A stretch of 64,000 bases of DNA. It comes from Amycolatopsis pretoriensis. GTDB taxonomy: Bacteria; Actinomycetota; Actinomycetes; Mycobacteriales; Pseudonocardiaceae. Made by a program: the position numbers and the translations under genes. The notes under the pieces were generated by a model that saw only the letters and a list, made by a program, of their open reading frames with translations, made no database searches and was not told the origin of the DNA. The stretch is from positions 773,673 to 837,672 of the forward strand of contig NZ_FNUJ01000004.1 of assembly GCF_900107925.1 (NCBI RefSeq), written 5' to 3'. Shown in pieces: positions 1-8,471 of the stretch (position 1 is its first letter; each line of letters opens with the position of its first letter).

Positions 1-34
1 GCTGCTGGACCGCGCGACGGCGGTGGGCGGCTGA
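1..34 (+). CDS. 3' tail of a gene cut by the window edge
   Basis: Frame 2 is open from the left edge and ends at TGA 32-34, giving the tail LLDRATAVGG. The next gene starts 4 bases later, so this is probably the end of an upstream gene in the same transcript. Ten residues are too few to name a family. Confidence 0.3.
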   Translation, partial: LLDRATAVGG

Positions 35-38
35 CGCC

Positions 39-809
39 GTGCTGGCCTCGCTGCTGCCGGGCTTCCGGGACGTCCGCAGTGCGCTGGTGGCGGGCTACAT
101 GTGGTTCTGCGCCGGCTGGCTGCTGATCGGCCACTACCACCCGCCGCCGGCCGGGCTGCTGGCCCAGCCGGCGCTGGAGCTGCTGGAACTGTTCGGAACG
201 GGTGGTCGGCTCGCGGCGATCAGCGTGCTGTGTCTGCTGATCGGCGAGGTGACGAGCAGGCTTGTCCAGGCATTCTTCTACCGGGTGTGCCTCGGATACC
301 TCCGCCGCCTGACCGCTGATGATCTCGACCACCGACCCCGAGGGTTACTGTCGGTGTTCCGGCCGGTCAGCGGCCGTGCGGTCGCCCGGGTTCGTAGCCG
401 GGCAAGGAAGGAGTACCGGAAGCAGCAGGAAGCCACGGTGTCCGATGCGTCGCCTCGGGGCGAGGACCGCCTGGAGGTCGACCGGCGTGCCATCGAAGCG
501 CTGGGCGAGGTGCTGCACATGTCCCCGAGACTGATCGTCGCGAAACCCGAGTTGCATGCCGAATTCGGGCGGATCAAGGCCGAAAGTGAGTTCCGGGACG
601 CGATCCTGCTGCCCTTGCCGATACTCACGGTGGCGGTCTGCGCAAATCTGGCCGCCCCGACGTGGCTCGAAGCGGCCATAGTGGTGGCGATTTGCGTCGC
701 CGACCTCTACCTCTTTTTCGAAGCACGCAGACTGTTTCGCGAGGCCCACAGCATGATCGCGCACAGCCTCGCGGACGGGACGATCAGCTCCGCGGCGATG
801 AGCGACTAG
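39..809 (+). CDS. Membrane protein of unknown function
   Basis: This 256-residue protein starts at GTG 39. It has an N-terminal hydrophobic pair (about residues 13-30 and 55-75), a basic soluble middle rich in Arg and Glu (about 85-185), and a C-terminal hydrophobic pair (about 190-225). That gives roughly four membrane segments around a charged cytoplasmic-looking domain. I do not recognise the family. It follows the end of another gene by 4 bases, so it may be the last gene of an operon that begins outside the window. Its TAG stop shares the palindrome CTAG (806-809) with the stop of the convergent HD-domain gene. Confidence 0.6.
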   Translation: MLASLLPGFRDVRSALVAGYMWFCAGWLLIGHYHPPPAGLLAQPALELLELFGTGGRLAAISVLCLLIGEVTSRLVQAFFYRVCLGYLRRLTADDLDHRPRGLLSVFRPVSGRAVARVRSRARKEYRKQQEATVSDASPRGEDRLEVDRRAIEALGEVLHMSPRLIVAKPELHAEFGRIKAESEFRDAILLPLPILTVAVCANLAAPTWLEAAIVVAICVADLYLFFEARRLFREAHSMIAHSLADGTISSAAMSD

Positions 810-1360
810 CGGTCCCGCCAAGCCATCGGCGACAGCGTCAACGCAGCCTCCGCGAGCCGCTTCGCGGTCTCCGTCGTCAACCCCTTCCGCGCGGACTCGA
901 TCCACTCGTCGACCCGCTGCACCCCGACGTCCCGGTACTCCAGCGCCTGCAGCAGCATCTCCAGCTTGTCGGCGTCCTTGGCGCACAACGCTTCCGCCGA
1001 CTCGCGGGTCTCGTACTCGTCCACCGCCTCGCGCACGAGCGAGCGGGACCGCGAAGGCAGCCCGGCCGTCTGGTCGGCCGTGATCGCCCGCGGTTCCGGC
1101 TTCCGCAAGTACTCGACCGCCGTCAGCGGCAAGTCACCCGTCCGGGTCTCCTGCGTGTCGTGCCACAGGGCCAGGAACGCCGCCCGCTCCGGGGACGCTC
1201 CCTCCTCCGCCGCGAGCAGCGCCGCCAGCTGGGCCGCCCGCAGGCTGTGCTCGCCGACCGACTCCGGGTCGCGGACCCCCGCGTGCCACCAGCCCGACCG
1301 CCGGACGCGCTTCAGCAGGCCCAGCTCGTAGCCGAACGCGGCCAGCCCCTCGACACTCAT
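806..1360 (-). CDS. HD-domain hydrolase (YfbR / HDDC2-like nucleotidase)
   Basis: This 184-residue protein carries the HD metal-binding pattern. GEHS near residues 36-39 follows PESV, LWHDTQE near 64-70 supplies the His-Asp pair, and AKDADKLEML near 126-135 supplies the distal Asp. This order matches the YfbR/HDDC2 branch of the HD superfamily, whose members remove phosphate from deoxynucleoside 5'-monophosphates. The length fits (about 180-200). The ATG start at 1360 is clear. It stands alone on the minus strand, with its stop overlapping the stop of the convergent membrane protein gene. The substrate is not evident from sequence. Confidence 0.8.
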   Translation of the reverse strand: MSVEGLAAFGYELGLLKRVRRSGWWHAGVRDPESVGEHSLRAAQLAALLAAEEGASPERAAFLALWHDTQETRTGDLPLTAVEYLRKPEPRAITADQTAGLPSRSRSLVREAVDEYETRESAEALCAKDADKLEMLLQALEYRDVGVQRVDEWIESARKGLTTETAKRLAEAALTLSPMAWRDR

Positions 1361-1370
1361 GCCGCCCAGC

Positions 1371-3056
1371 CTAGGGCGCCGGGATCATCGCCGTCAGGAT
1401 CGTCGCCTGCAGCAGCGAAATGACGCCGACGACCGCGGTCAGCAGCAGCGACCACAGGAAGGTCTGCCGCAGCAGCGATCCCTCCTTGCCGCTCTGCCCG
1501 ATCGCCGTCGCGCCGATCGAAAGGTTCTGCGGCGAGATCATCTTGCCCATCACACCGCCGGACGTGTTCGTCGCGCCGGCCAGGATCGGGTTCAGGTTCA
1601 GCTGCTGGGCCGAAATCACCTGCATCGGGCCGAACAGGCTGTTCGTCGACGCGTCCGAGCCGGTCAGGAACACGCCCAGCCAGCCGATGTAGGCCGAGAA
1701 CAGCGGGAAGACCGCGCCCGTCGTCGCCAGGGCCAGGCCCAGCGTCTGCGTCGCGCCCGAGTAGTTCATCACGAACGCGATCGCGAGGATCATGAAGATC
1801 GTCGCGAGCGCCCAGCGCATCTGGAACAGCGTCTCGCGGTACGTCTTGAGCAGCAGCTTCGCCCGGCCGCCCATCGCGAACCCGGCGATGACCGCCGCGA
1901 TCAGCGCGACCGTGCCCGGCGAGAACAGGAAGTCCACGGTGAACGTCGCCGCGTAAGGCGCGTTCTTCGCGGTGATCGGCGGGTGCTGGACGACGTGGTT
2001 GTGCAGCCCCGGCCAGGCGAAGATCCAGTCGGCCCTGTGCAGCAGCTTCGTCAGGTCGAGCCAGGTCGGGAGGTTCTTGAAGATCGTGCCGATCCGGGAC
2101 AGGAAGATCGCCAGGATCAGGATGATGTAGGGCATCCACGCGTAGAGCGCGCCACGCTCGGACCGCGCCGCACCGAGGTTCTTGACAGCGCTTTCTTCAC
2201 CCTCGAAACGCCAGACCGACGCCGGCTGCCAGAACCGCGTCAGGACCCACAGCGCGGCCATCGCGGTGAGCGCGGCGAGGACGTCGACGAGGCTCGCGCT
2301 GATGTAGTTGGACGCGACGAACTGCATGGCCGCGAACGCGAGCCCGGCGGTCAGCACCGCGGGCCACACCTCGAGCATGCGCTTCCAGCCGGCCAGGACG
2401 ACGACCAGGAACGCGGGGATGATCAGCGCCAGCACCGGAACCTGCCGGCCGACGGCCGCCGAGAACAGCTCGGTGGCCTGGTCCTGCTTGAGGTGCATGA
2501 TCGGCGCGGTCAGCCGGCCGAGCACGATCAGCGGGTTGCCGAGCCCGCCGAACGCGACCGGCGCGGTGTTCGCCAGCAGCGCCAGCACGACGGCCTTCAC
2601 CGGCGGGAACCCGAGCGCGGCCATCATCGCGGCGGTGATCGCGATCGGCGACCCGCCGCCCGCGACGCCTTCGAGCAGCGCGCCGAAGCCGAACGCGATG
2701 AGCAGCGCCTGCAGCCGCCGGTCCTCGCTGAAGCCGGCGAGGACGCGCTTGATGGCGTCGAACCGGCCGGTGGCGACGGTGACGTTGTGGAAGTAGACGG
2801 CGTGGAAGGCGATCCACGCGACCGACCACACGCCGAAGAGCACGCCCATGGCCGCGGAGTCGAACGCGAGCGCGGCCGGCATCCGGTAGAGCAGCAGGGC
2901 GACGCCGAGCGCGGTGACGAGCGCGAGCGCGGCCGAAAGGTGCGCGGAGAGCCGGACGACGCCGAGCGCGACGAGCAGCACGACGATCGGGAGCGCGGCG
3001 AGCAGCGCGGAGATCCACAGGCCGCCCGCCGGCTGGTAGTCCTGGAGCCAGGTCAT
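1371..3056 (-). CDS. lctP: L-lactate permease family transporter (LctP)
   Basis: This 561-residue polytopic protein has about 12-14 hydrophobic segments. It shows LctP-family blocks such as GFGALLEGVAGGGSPIAI near residues 120-137, GGLGNPLIVLG, and the C-terminal TGSDASTNSLFG with ATNTSGGVMGKMISPQN. The family imports L-lactate (often D-lactate and glycolate) with protons across the cytoplasmic membrane. The ATG at 3056 overlaps the stop of the upstream iclR-type gene (ATGA), so the two are translationally coupled. The open frame continues upstream through the regulator gene in another register, but homology begins at MTWLQDYQP. Control by the neighbouring IclR protein is inferred from the coupling. 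Confidence 0.92.
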   Translation of the reverse strand: MTWLQDYQPAGGLWISALLAALPIVVLLVALGVVRLSAHLSAALALVTALGVALLLYRMPAALAFDSAAMGVLFGVWSVAWIAFHAVYFHNVTVATGRFDAIKRVLAGFSEDRRLQALLIAFGFGALLEGVAGGGSPIAITAAMMAALGFPPVKAVVLALLANTAPVAFGGLGNPLIVLGRLTAPIMHLKQDQATELFSAAVGRQVPVLALIIPAFLVVVLAGWKRMLEVWPAVLTAGLAFAAMQFVASNYISASLVDVLAALTAMAALWVLTRFWQPASVWRFEGEESAVKNLGAARSERGALYAWMPYIILILAIFLSRIGTIFKNLPTWLDLTKLLHRADWIFAWPGLHNHVVQHPPITAKNAPYAATFTVDFLFSPGTVALIAAVIAGFAMGGRAKLLLKTYRETLFQMRWALATIFMILAIAFVMNYSGATQTLGLALATTGAVFPLFSAYIGWLGVFLTGSDASTNSLFGPMQVISAQQLNLNPILAGATNTSGGVMGKMISPQNLSIGATAIGQSGKEGSLLRQTFLWSLLLTAVVGVISLLQATILTAMIPAP

Positions 3057-3910
3057 GCGCGTTGCCCCCGGACGTACCCGAGCCGCAGCGAAAGGGCGGC
3101 GGCGGTCCCGGCGACGGAGGCGCCGAGCTCGTCGAGCCGGCGCAGCACGCGCGGCGCGGGCCCGGCGATGCTGATGGCGGCGATCGGACGCCCCGAGTGG
3201 TCCCGCACGGCGGCGGCGACGCACCCGACGTCCGGCTCGTTCTCGACCTCGTCGATCGCCCACCCGCGGCGGCTGGTCCGGGCCAGGTCGTCGAGCAGGC
3301 GCAGGGGATCGTTGATCGTCTTGAGCGTGAGGGAGTCCAGTTTCATGCGCCGCACGCGCTCGGCCCGATCGGCTTCGGGCAGCGCGGCGAGCCAGGCTTT
3401 CCCGAGCGAGGTGGCGTGCTGCGGGCGTCGCGTGCCCAGCCGGCAGGCGAGGGTGACGGCGCTGGCGCTGCGTTCGGTGGCGACGTAGACCATGGTGTCG
3501 TTGTCGGGAACGGCGAGGTAGGTGGTCTCGCCGGACCGTTCGGCGAGCGAGGCGAGGTACCGCGGCGCACAGCGGTGCAGATCGGTGGCGGCCATGGCCC
3601 GCGCGCCGAGCTCGACCAGTCTCGTGCCGAGCCGCACCCGCCCGGTGACCTGGTCGGCCTCGAGGTATTCGAGGCTCTTCAGGGTGCCGACGATGCGGTA
3701 GGCGGCACTGCGGGAAAGCCCCAGTTGCCGCGCGATCGCATTGGTGGAAATCTCCTGGTGCCGACCCACGTGCTCGAGCACCGCGAGTCCGCGTTCGAGA
3801 GTTCCGCTGTTCTCCAGCCCGCGCTCCGGTCCCACGCTGCCCTCCGTTGGACGTTCCCGGTTTCCGCTCAGCGGTACGCATTTCCGCTGGGTGGGGTTGG
3901 ACGGTAACAC
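3053..3910 (-). CDS. IclR-family transcriptional regulator
   Basis: This 285-residue protein has an N-terminal winged helix-turn-helix (about residues 38-95; ISTNAIARQLGLSRSAAYRIVGTL lies within it) and a C-terminal IclR effector domain (about 110-280) with ATSLGKAWLAAL and GWAIDEVENEPDVGCVAAAV. IclR proteins sense small carboxylates or aromatic acids as dimers. Its stop overlaps the ATG of lctP by 4 bases, which points to lactate or a related acid as inducer. The start is uncertain: a GTG near residue 26 (VGPERG) would remove a low-complexity N-terminus. The upstream region carries two near-identical 16-bp repeats that could be its operators. Confidence 0.88.
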   Translation of the reverse strand: MLPSNPTQRKCVPLSGNRERPTEGSVGPERGLENSGTLERGLAVLEHVGRHQEISTNAIARQLGLSRSAAYRIVGTLKSLEYLEADQVTGRVRLGTRLVELGARAMAATDLHRCAPRYLASLAERSGETTYLAVPDNDTMVYVATERSASAVTLACRLGTRRPQHATSLGKAWLAALPEADRAERVRRMKLDSLTLKTINDPLRLLDDLARTSRRGWAIDEVENEPDVGCVAAAVRDHSGRPIAAISIAGPAPRVLRRLDELGASVAGTAAALSLRLGYVRGQRA

Positions 3911-3993
3911 CTCCGATGTATGGGCGGAAGATCTTGAAACGCTTCAGGAAGAATGCGGTTACTTGCGGGTGCTAATTGGTACAACCTCCGATG
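3903..3993. promoter_or_regulatory. Paired 16-bp direct repeats upstream of the IclR gene
   Basis: GGTAACACCTCCGATG at 3903-3918 and GGTACAACCTCCGATG at 3978-3993 match at 14 of 16 positions and are 75 bp apart. The first overlaps the proposed translation start of the IclR gene. The second lies about 70 bp upstream of it, in a locally AT-richer stretch. The placement suits autoregulatory operators, but binding is inferred. Confidence 0.35.
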
Positions 3994-4237
3994 GTTAAGT
4001 TTCCTACCTATGGCGGTTGCGGAGGGGTTGACGGGCTCGTTCGACGAGTTCGACAGGTGCTGGTTCAGATTCGTGAATGGGCTGTGAAGGAAGTAGAGAC
4101 CGTCTTGAATGACTCATTCAGGACCTCAGGAGACCTGAATGACTCATTCAAGACGTTTCGCCGAGACCCGGCGCCGCCCGGTGGCCCGGGTCACGGACTC
4201 AGCGAACTCACAGCGCCCACCGAGCACCATCCAGCCG
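3911..4237. other. Gene-free divergent region between the IclR gene and murT
   Basis: These 327 bases separate the divergent iclR-type gene and murT. They hold the second of the two 16-bp direct repeats and one copy of the 53-bp palindromic repeat of family A (4102-4154). No small gene with a convincing ribosome-binding site was seen. Confidence 0.6.
4102..4154. repeat. Family A palindromic repeat, copy 1
   Basis: This 53-bp element contains two copies of TGAATGACTCATTCA (4106-4120 and 4136-4150). Each is a 7-1-7 palindrome, and the outer ends GTC...GAC are inverted relative to each other. A second copy at 56781-56833 has the same length and differs at only 5 positions. An in-frame ATG at 4139 inside the repeat could be mistaken for the start of murT. 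Confidence 0.85.
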
Positions 4238-5458
4238 GTGACCCCCTTCCGTACCCGCGCGTCCGTGTCCGCCGGGCGCCTCACCGCCTGGCTCTCGCGC
4301 AGCGCCGGCCTCGGCAAAGGTGCCGTCATCGGGGGCCGCATCACCCTCGCCCTCGATCCGAAGGCCCTGCGGCGGGTCGGGCGGGACCGGACCGTCGTGC
4401 TCGTCACCGGCACCAACGGCAAGACGACCACCGCGCTCATGATCACCAAGGCCCTCGAAGCCCTCGCCGAGGTCGCCGCCAACAGCGACGGCGCCAACAT
4501 GCCCGACGGCGTCCTCGCTGCCCTGGCCGCGCGCCCCGAAGCGCCCTACGCCGTTCTCGAAGTCGACGAAACCTACGTCCCCTGGGTCGCCGACCAGCTG
4601 AACCCCGCCGTCCTCGTCCTGCTCAACCTCAGCCGTGACCAGCTCGACCGCGTCGGCGAAGTCCGCTCCACCGAAAGGGAACTCCGCAAAGCGATCGGAA
4701 ACCATCCCGAAACCACGATCGTCGCCAATTCCGACGACATCCTCGTCGCCTCCGCGGCGACCGAAGCCGGCAAGCGGATCTGGGTCGGCACCGGCCGCCG
4801 CTGGACCGGCGACTCCACCGCCTGCCCCCGCTGCGACGGCCTGATCGACCACGTCAAAGACCACTGGAGCTGTGCCTGCGGCCTCGCCCGCCCAGAACCC
4901 GCCTGGACCCTCGACGGCGACCTCGTCCGCACCCCCGGCGGCCGCCACGTCGACCTGGACCTCCGGCTCCCCGGCGACGCCAACCGCGCGAACGCCGCCT
5001 TCGCGCTCGCCGCCGCGCACCGGCTCGGGGTGCCGCCGCACACCGCCGCCGCGCGGCTGCGGACCATCACCGACATCGGCGGCCGCTACCGGACCATCCG
5101 GCGGTCGCGGCACTCCGTGCGGCTGATGCTCGCCAAGAACCCCGCCGGCTGGGTGGAAACGCTGCGCGTGCTCGACGAGGACACGCCCGTCGTCGTCGCC
5201 GTCAACGCCCAGGAAGCCGACGGCCGCGACCTGTCCTGGCTCTGGGACGTCCACTTCGAACGGCTCCGCGGCCGCCAGGTCGTCGTCACCGGCGAGCGCT
5301 GCGCCGACCTCGCCGTCCGGCTCTGCTACGCCGAGGTCGCGCACTGGGCCGAACCCGATCCGGTCGCCGCGATCGACGCGCTGCCGCCCGGTGGTGTCGA
5401 GCTCGTCGCCAACTACACCGCCTTCCGCGACCTCGTCGGCAGGCTGCCCGGTGCCTGA
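4238..5458 (+). CDS. murT: Lipid II isoglutaminyl synthase, ligase subunit MurT
   Basis: This 406-residue Mur-ligase-like protein works with GatD to amidate the alpha-carboxyl of D-glutamate in lipid II. VTGTNGKTTTA near residues 54-64 is the Mur-ligase ATP loop, with Lys at about 62. A four-cysteine ribbon (CPRCDG, then WSCACG) sits mid-protein, as is usual for MurT. The C-terminal DUF1727 region contains LAKNPAGW. I chose GTG 4238 because homology begins at TPFRTRASVSAGRLTAWLSR; a longer frame from ATG 4139 would start inside the family A repeat. The last 8 bases overlap gatD, so the subunits are translationally coupled. Confidence 0.93.
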   Translation: MTPFRTRASVSAGRLTAWLSRSAGLGKGAVIGGRITLALDPKALRRVGRDRTVVLVTGTNGKTTTALMITKALEALAEVAANSDGANMPDGVLAALAARPEAPYAVLEVDETYVPWVADQLNPAVLVLLNLSRDQLDRVGEVRSTERELRKAIGNHPETTIVANSDDILVASAATEAGKRIWVGTGRRWTGDSTACPRCDGLIDHVKDHWSCACGLARPEPAWTLDGDLVRTPGGRHVDLDLRLPGDANRANAAFALAAAHRLGVPPHTAAARLRTITDIGGRYRTIRRSRHSVRLMLAKNPAGWVETLRVLDEDTPVVVAVNAQEADGRDLSWLWDVHFERLRGRQVVVTGERCADLAVRLCYAEVAHWAEPDPVAAIDALPPGGVELVANYTAFRDLVGRLPGA

Positions 5459-6158
5459 GTCGACCGTCCACATCGGACTTCTGCTGCCCGAGGTGCTCGG
5501 CACCTACGGCGACAGCGGCAACGCGCAGGTCCTCTGCCGGCGGCTGCGCTGGCGCGGGTTCGACGCCGAGGTCGTGCCGGTCGGGCTGGGCGAACCGGTA
5601 CCGTCCACTTTGGACATGTACCTGCTCGGCGGCGGCGAGGACGGCGCGCAGGCGCTCGCCGCGGCCCACCTGCGCAAGCACCGGCGGGCCCTGACCCCCG
5701 ACGCGGTGGTCTTCGGCGTCTGCGCGGGCCTGCAGGTGCTCGGCACCCGCTTCCGCGGCCTCGACGGCGTCGACCACGACGGCCTCGGCCTGCTCGACGT
5801 CACCACCGAGCCCGGCGAGCGGCGGGCCGTCGCGGAGCTGGTCGCGACGTCGCCGGAACCCTTGGGGCCGCTCACCGGCTTCGAGAACCACCTCGGCATC
5901 AGCAAGCTCGGCGCCGACAGCGAGCCGCTCGGGCACGTCGTGCGCGGCACCGGCAACGGCGACGGCACCGAAGGCGCGGTGACCGGCCACGTCGCCGGCA
6001 CGTACCTGCACGGCCCGGCGCTCGCCCGCAACCCCGCGCTGGCGGACCTGCTGCTGGCCTGGGCGGCCGGCCACCCGTTGCCGCCACTGGAGCTGCCCGA
6101 GGTGGACCGCCTGCGCGTGGAGCGGCTCACCGCCACCCGCCGCCGGCGGACTTCGTGA
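5451..6158 (+). CDS. gatD: Lipid II isoglutaminyl synthase, glutaminase subunit GatD
   Basis: This 235-residue class I glutamine amidotransferase supplies ammonia to MurT. The nucleophile is Cys91 in FGVCAGLQVLG, and His187 in GTYLHGP is the catalytic histidine. The N-terminal LLLPEVLGTYGDSGNAQVL is typical of GatD. The GTG at 5451 overlaps the end of murT by 8 bases; an earlier in-frame start at 5391 would extend far into murT and lacks homology. The TGA overlaps a possible GTG of the following sensor kinase gene. Confidence 0.93.
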   Translation: MPESTVHIGLLLPEVLGTYGDSGNAQVLCRRLRWRGFDAEVVPVGLGEPVPSTLDMYLLGGGEDGAQALAAAHLRKHRRALTPDAVVFGVCAGLQVLGTRFRGLDGVDHDGLGLLDVTTEPGERRAVAELVATSPEPLGPLTGFENHLGISKLGADSEPLGHVVRGTGNGDGTEGAVTGHVAGTYLHGPALARNPALADLLLAWAAGHPLPPLELPEVDRLRVERLTATRRRRTS

Positions 6159-6205
6159 CCGGGTGGCCTTCCGCCGCCTCCGCGGTCGGGGCCACCGCTC
6201 GTGGT

Positions 6206-6211
6206 TACGCT
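6206..6211 (+). promoter_or_regulatory. Likely -10 element for a leaderless kinase transcript
   Basis: TACGCT lies 6 bases before GTG 6218. This spacing is what actinobacterial leaderless transcripts show, where transcription starts at or next to the start codon. It supports 6218 rather than 6155 as the start of the kinase. Confidence 0.4.
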
Positions 6212-6217
6212 GAGTTG

Positions 6218-7606
6218 GTGAAACTGGGCAAGGTGATCGCCGCGACCGGCGTGCGGATGCGGACCACCGCCGTGGCCGTCTTCGCGCTCGCGCTGGCCAT
6301 CGCCGCCGCGCTCGCGGTGGTCGTCGTGCTGCTCGAAGAGTCGCTCGACCGCAGCGTCACCGAGAGTGCCCGCAGCACCGGCCGGCAGGTCGCCATCCAG
6401 CTCGTCCGCGAGGGCGCGCGCGACCTCAGCGCCTCCGACGTCGCCAGCACCGGCGACACCGAGGCCGTCACCCAGGTCCTCAACGCCCGGGGCGTGCCGA
6501 TCGCGAGCGACCCGGCCATCGTCGGGCACCCGCCGCTGACCGCCGCGCGCCCGGCCGTCGGGCAGGAAGCCATCGAGACCCTCCCGCTCGGGCTCAACGG
6601 CGACAGCGACGACTACCGCGTCGTGTCGCAGCAGGTCAACGGTCCCGGCGGGCCGTACACGGTGATCTCCGCGCGGTCGCTGGAGCCGGTGACCGAAGCC
6701 TCGACGCGGCTGACGCTGCTGCTCGGCCTGATCGCGATCCCGCTGCTGGCGATCTCCGGCCTCGCCGTCTACCGCGCGGTCGGCTCGGCGCTGCGGCCGG
6801 TCGAGCGGATGCGCCGGACCGTCGCCGAGATCTCGACGCGCGACCTCGCCGCCCGCGTCCCGCTGCCGCCCGGCGGTGACGAGGTGCACCGGCTGGCCGT
6901 GACGCTCAACGAGATGCTCGGCCGGCTCGCGTCGGCCCAGGCCGCGCAACGCCGGTTCGTCGCGGACGCCAGCCACGAACTGCGCTCGCCGCTGTCCACC
7001 ATCAGCACCGCGCTCGACGTCTCCGGGCGGCACCCGGAGAGCACCGAGGACCTGGTGCCGGTGATCGCCCGCGAGACCGCGCGGCTGCGCGAGCTCGTCG
7101 ACGACCTGCTCATGCTCGCCCGCACCGACGACGCGACCGACCGGCCGTCGCGCGTCGAGGTCGACCTCGACGACATCGTGCGCGCCGAGGCCGAGCGGGT
7201 CCGCGGCGAGTGCGCGCTGGACGTCGAAGTTCGCGCCGGGCCGGCGAAGGTCCGCGGCAGCGAGGCCCAGCTGCGCCGGGCGGTGCGGAACCTGGTCGAC
7301 AACGCCCGCGGCCACGCGCGCACGCGCATCCGGGTGGCCAGCTCGGTGCGCGGCGACCTCGCCGTCGTCGAGGTGAGCGACGACGGCCCCGGCGTCGCCG
7401 AAGCCGACCGCGACCGGATCTTCGAACGGTTCGTCCGGCTCGACGCGTCGCGGCAGCGCGAACACGGCGGCACCGGCCTGGGCCTGCCGATCGTGGCGGG
7501 CATCGCGGCACGCCACGGCGGGAGCGCGCGCTACGCCGCGTCGGACGAGCCGGGCGCGCGGTTCGTGCTCGAACTGCCGGTGCTCGAACTGCCCGAGGAG
7601 GAGTAA
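6218..7606 (+). CDS. Membrane sensor histidine kinase
   Basis: This 462-residue kinase has a first membrane helix (about residues 16-39), an extracellular sensor loop (about 40-165), a second helix (about 168-190) and a HAMP linker. HisKA carries the phosphorylated His253 in ASHELRSPLSTI, and the ATPase domain shows VDNARGHA, DDGPGV and GTGLGLPI. It is a complete orthodox kinase. GTG 6218 is chosen because a -10 element lies 6 bases upstream; GTG 6155, overlapping gatD, would add 21 residues before the first helix. The response regulator gene begins directly after its stop. The signal is unknown; murT-gatD next door hints at envelope stress. Confidence 0.87.
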   Translation: MKLGKVIAATGVRMRTTAVAVFALALAIAAALAVVVVLLEESLDRSVTESARSTGRQVAIQLVREGARDLSASDVASTGDTEAVTQVLNARGVPIASDPAIVGHPPLTAARPAVGQEAIETLPLGLNGDSDDYRVVSQQVNGPGGPYTVISARSLEPVTEASTRLTLLLGLIAIPLLAISGLAVYRAVGSALRPVERMRRTVAEISTRDLAARVPLPPGGDEVHRLAVTLNEMLGRLASAQAAQRRFVADASHELRSPLSTISTALDVSGRHPESTEDLVPVIARETARLRELVDDLLMLARTDDATDRPSRVEVDLDDIVRAEAERVRGECALDVEVRAGPAKVRGSEAQLRRAVRNLVDNARGHARTRIRVASSVRGDLAVVEVSDDGPGVAEADRDRIFERFVRLDASRQREHGGTGLGLPIVAGIAARHGGSARYAASDEPGARFVLELPVLELPEEE

Positions 7607-8287
7607 GTGCGGCTGCTGATCGTGGAGGACGAGCGCGAGTTCGCGGAGACGCTGCGGCGCGGCCTGGTCGCCGAGGGGTTCACCGTCGACGTCGCGCACA
7701 CCGGCCGTGAGGGGCTCTGGCGGGCCACCGAGCAGGAGTACGACGTCGTCGTGCTCGACATCATGCTGCCCGAGCTGTCCGGCTACGAGGTGCTGAAACG
7801 CTTGCGCGCGGCCGAAAACTGGACGCCGGTGCTGATGCTCACCGCGAAGGACGGCGAGTACGACGAAGCCGACGCGTTCGACCTCGGCGCCGACGACTAC
7901 CTGTCCAAGCCGTTCTCCTTCGTCGTGCTGATCGCCCGGCTGCGCGCGCTGCTGCGCCGGGGCGCGCCGGCCCGGCCCGCCGTGCTCGAGGCGGCCGACC
8001 TGCGGCTCGACCCGTCGGCCCGCACCGTCCACAGGGGACAGACGCGGATCGAGCTGACCGCGCGGGAGTTCGGGTTGCTGGAGTTCCTGCTGCGGCGACC
8101 GGGCACGGCGCTGACGAAGAACGAGATCCTGAGCCACGTCTGGGACGCGCACTACGACGGCGACGAGAACGTCGTCGAGGTCTACGTCGGGTACCTGCGG
8201 CGCAAGATCGACGTCCCGTTCGGCACCCGGACCATCGAGACGGTCCGCGGTGTCGGCTACCGGCTGGTAGACGTTACTCGATCGTGA
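7607..8287 (+). CDS. OmpR/PhoB-type response regulator
   Basis: This 226-residue regulator has a receiver domain with Asp51 in VVLDIMLPELSGYEVL as the phosphorylation site, Thr in MLTAKD and Lys in LSKPFS. It is followed by a winged-helix DNA-binding domain (about 128-222) ending RGVGYRL. The GTG start directly follows the TAA of the kinase, so the pair is co-transcribed and probably cognate. Targets cannot be read from the sequence; the adjacent gas-vesicle operon is one possibility. Confidence 0.93.
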   Translation: MRLLIVEDEREFAETLRRGLVAEGFTVDVAHTGREGLWRATEQEYDVVVLDIMLPELSGYEVLKRLRAAENWTPVLMLTAKDGEYDEADAFDLGADDYLSKPFSFVVLIARLRALLRRGAPARPAVLEAADLRLDPSARTVHRGQTRIELTAREFGLLEFLLRRPGTALTKNEILSHVWDAHYDGDENVVEVYVGYLRRKIDVPFGTRTIETVRGVGYRLVDVTRS

Positions 8288-8289
8288 TC

Positions 8290-8309
8290 TTCCGGGGGAA
8301 ATCCCGGAA
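8290..8309 (+). terminator. Hairpin after the two-component operon
   Basis: TTCCGGG (8290-8296) pairs with CCCGGAA (8303-8309) around a 6-base loop, just after the response regulator stop. There is no T-tract, which is common for actinobacterial terminators. Confidence 0.4.
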
Positions 8310-8471
8310 TTGGTGCCGCTGGGCGTGCCGGTGCTCCGCCGTTTGACGCCGCCGGTTGCCGCAGATCGCCCAGCCGTTCCCGCGAACCGGTGAAAAATGC
8401 CGTGGTGCGGCTCACCTGCGCGTGGTTGTGCCCGTTGCTACGGTGGGCACCCACCCGAGACCAGGAAAGCG

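Noticed and set aside
1359..3488. Long open frame on the plus strand across the lactate permease gene
   Set aside because: It is Arg/Gln/Asp-rich with no domain and lies opposite a clear lctP/IclR pair; high GC produces such shadow frames. The same holds for 5504-8152 and 43100-46375 on the minus strand.
4139..4237. N-terminal extension of MurT from ATG 4139
   Set aside because: The ATG lies inside the dispersed repeat, and no MurT similarity exists before residue 34 of that frame.
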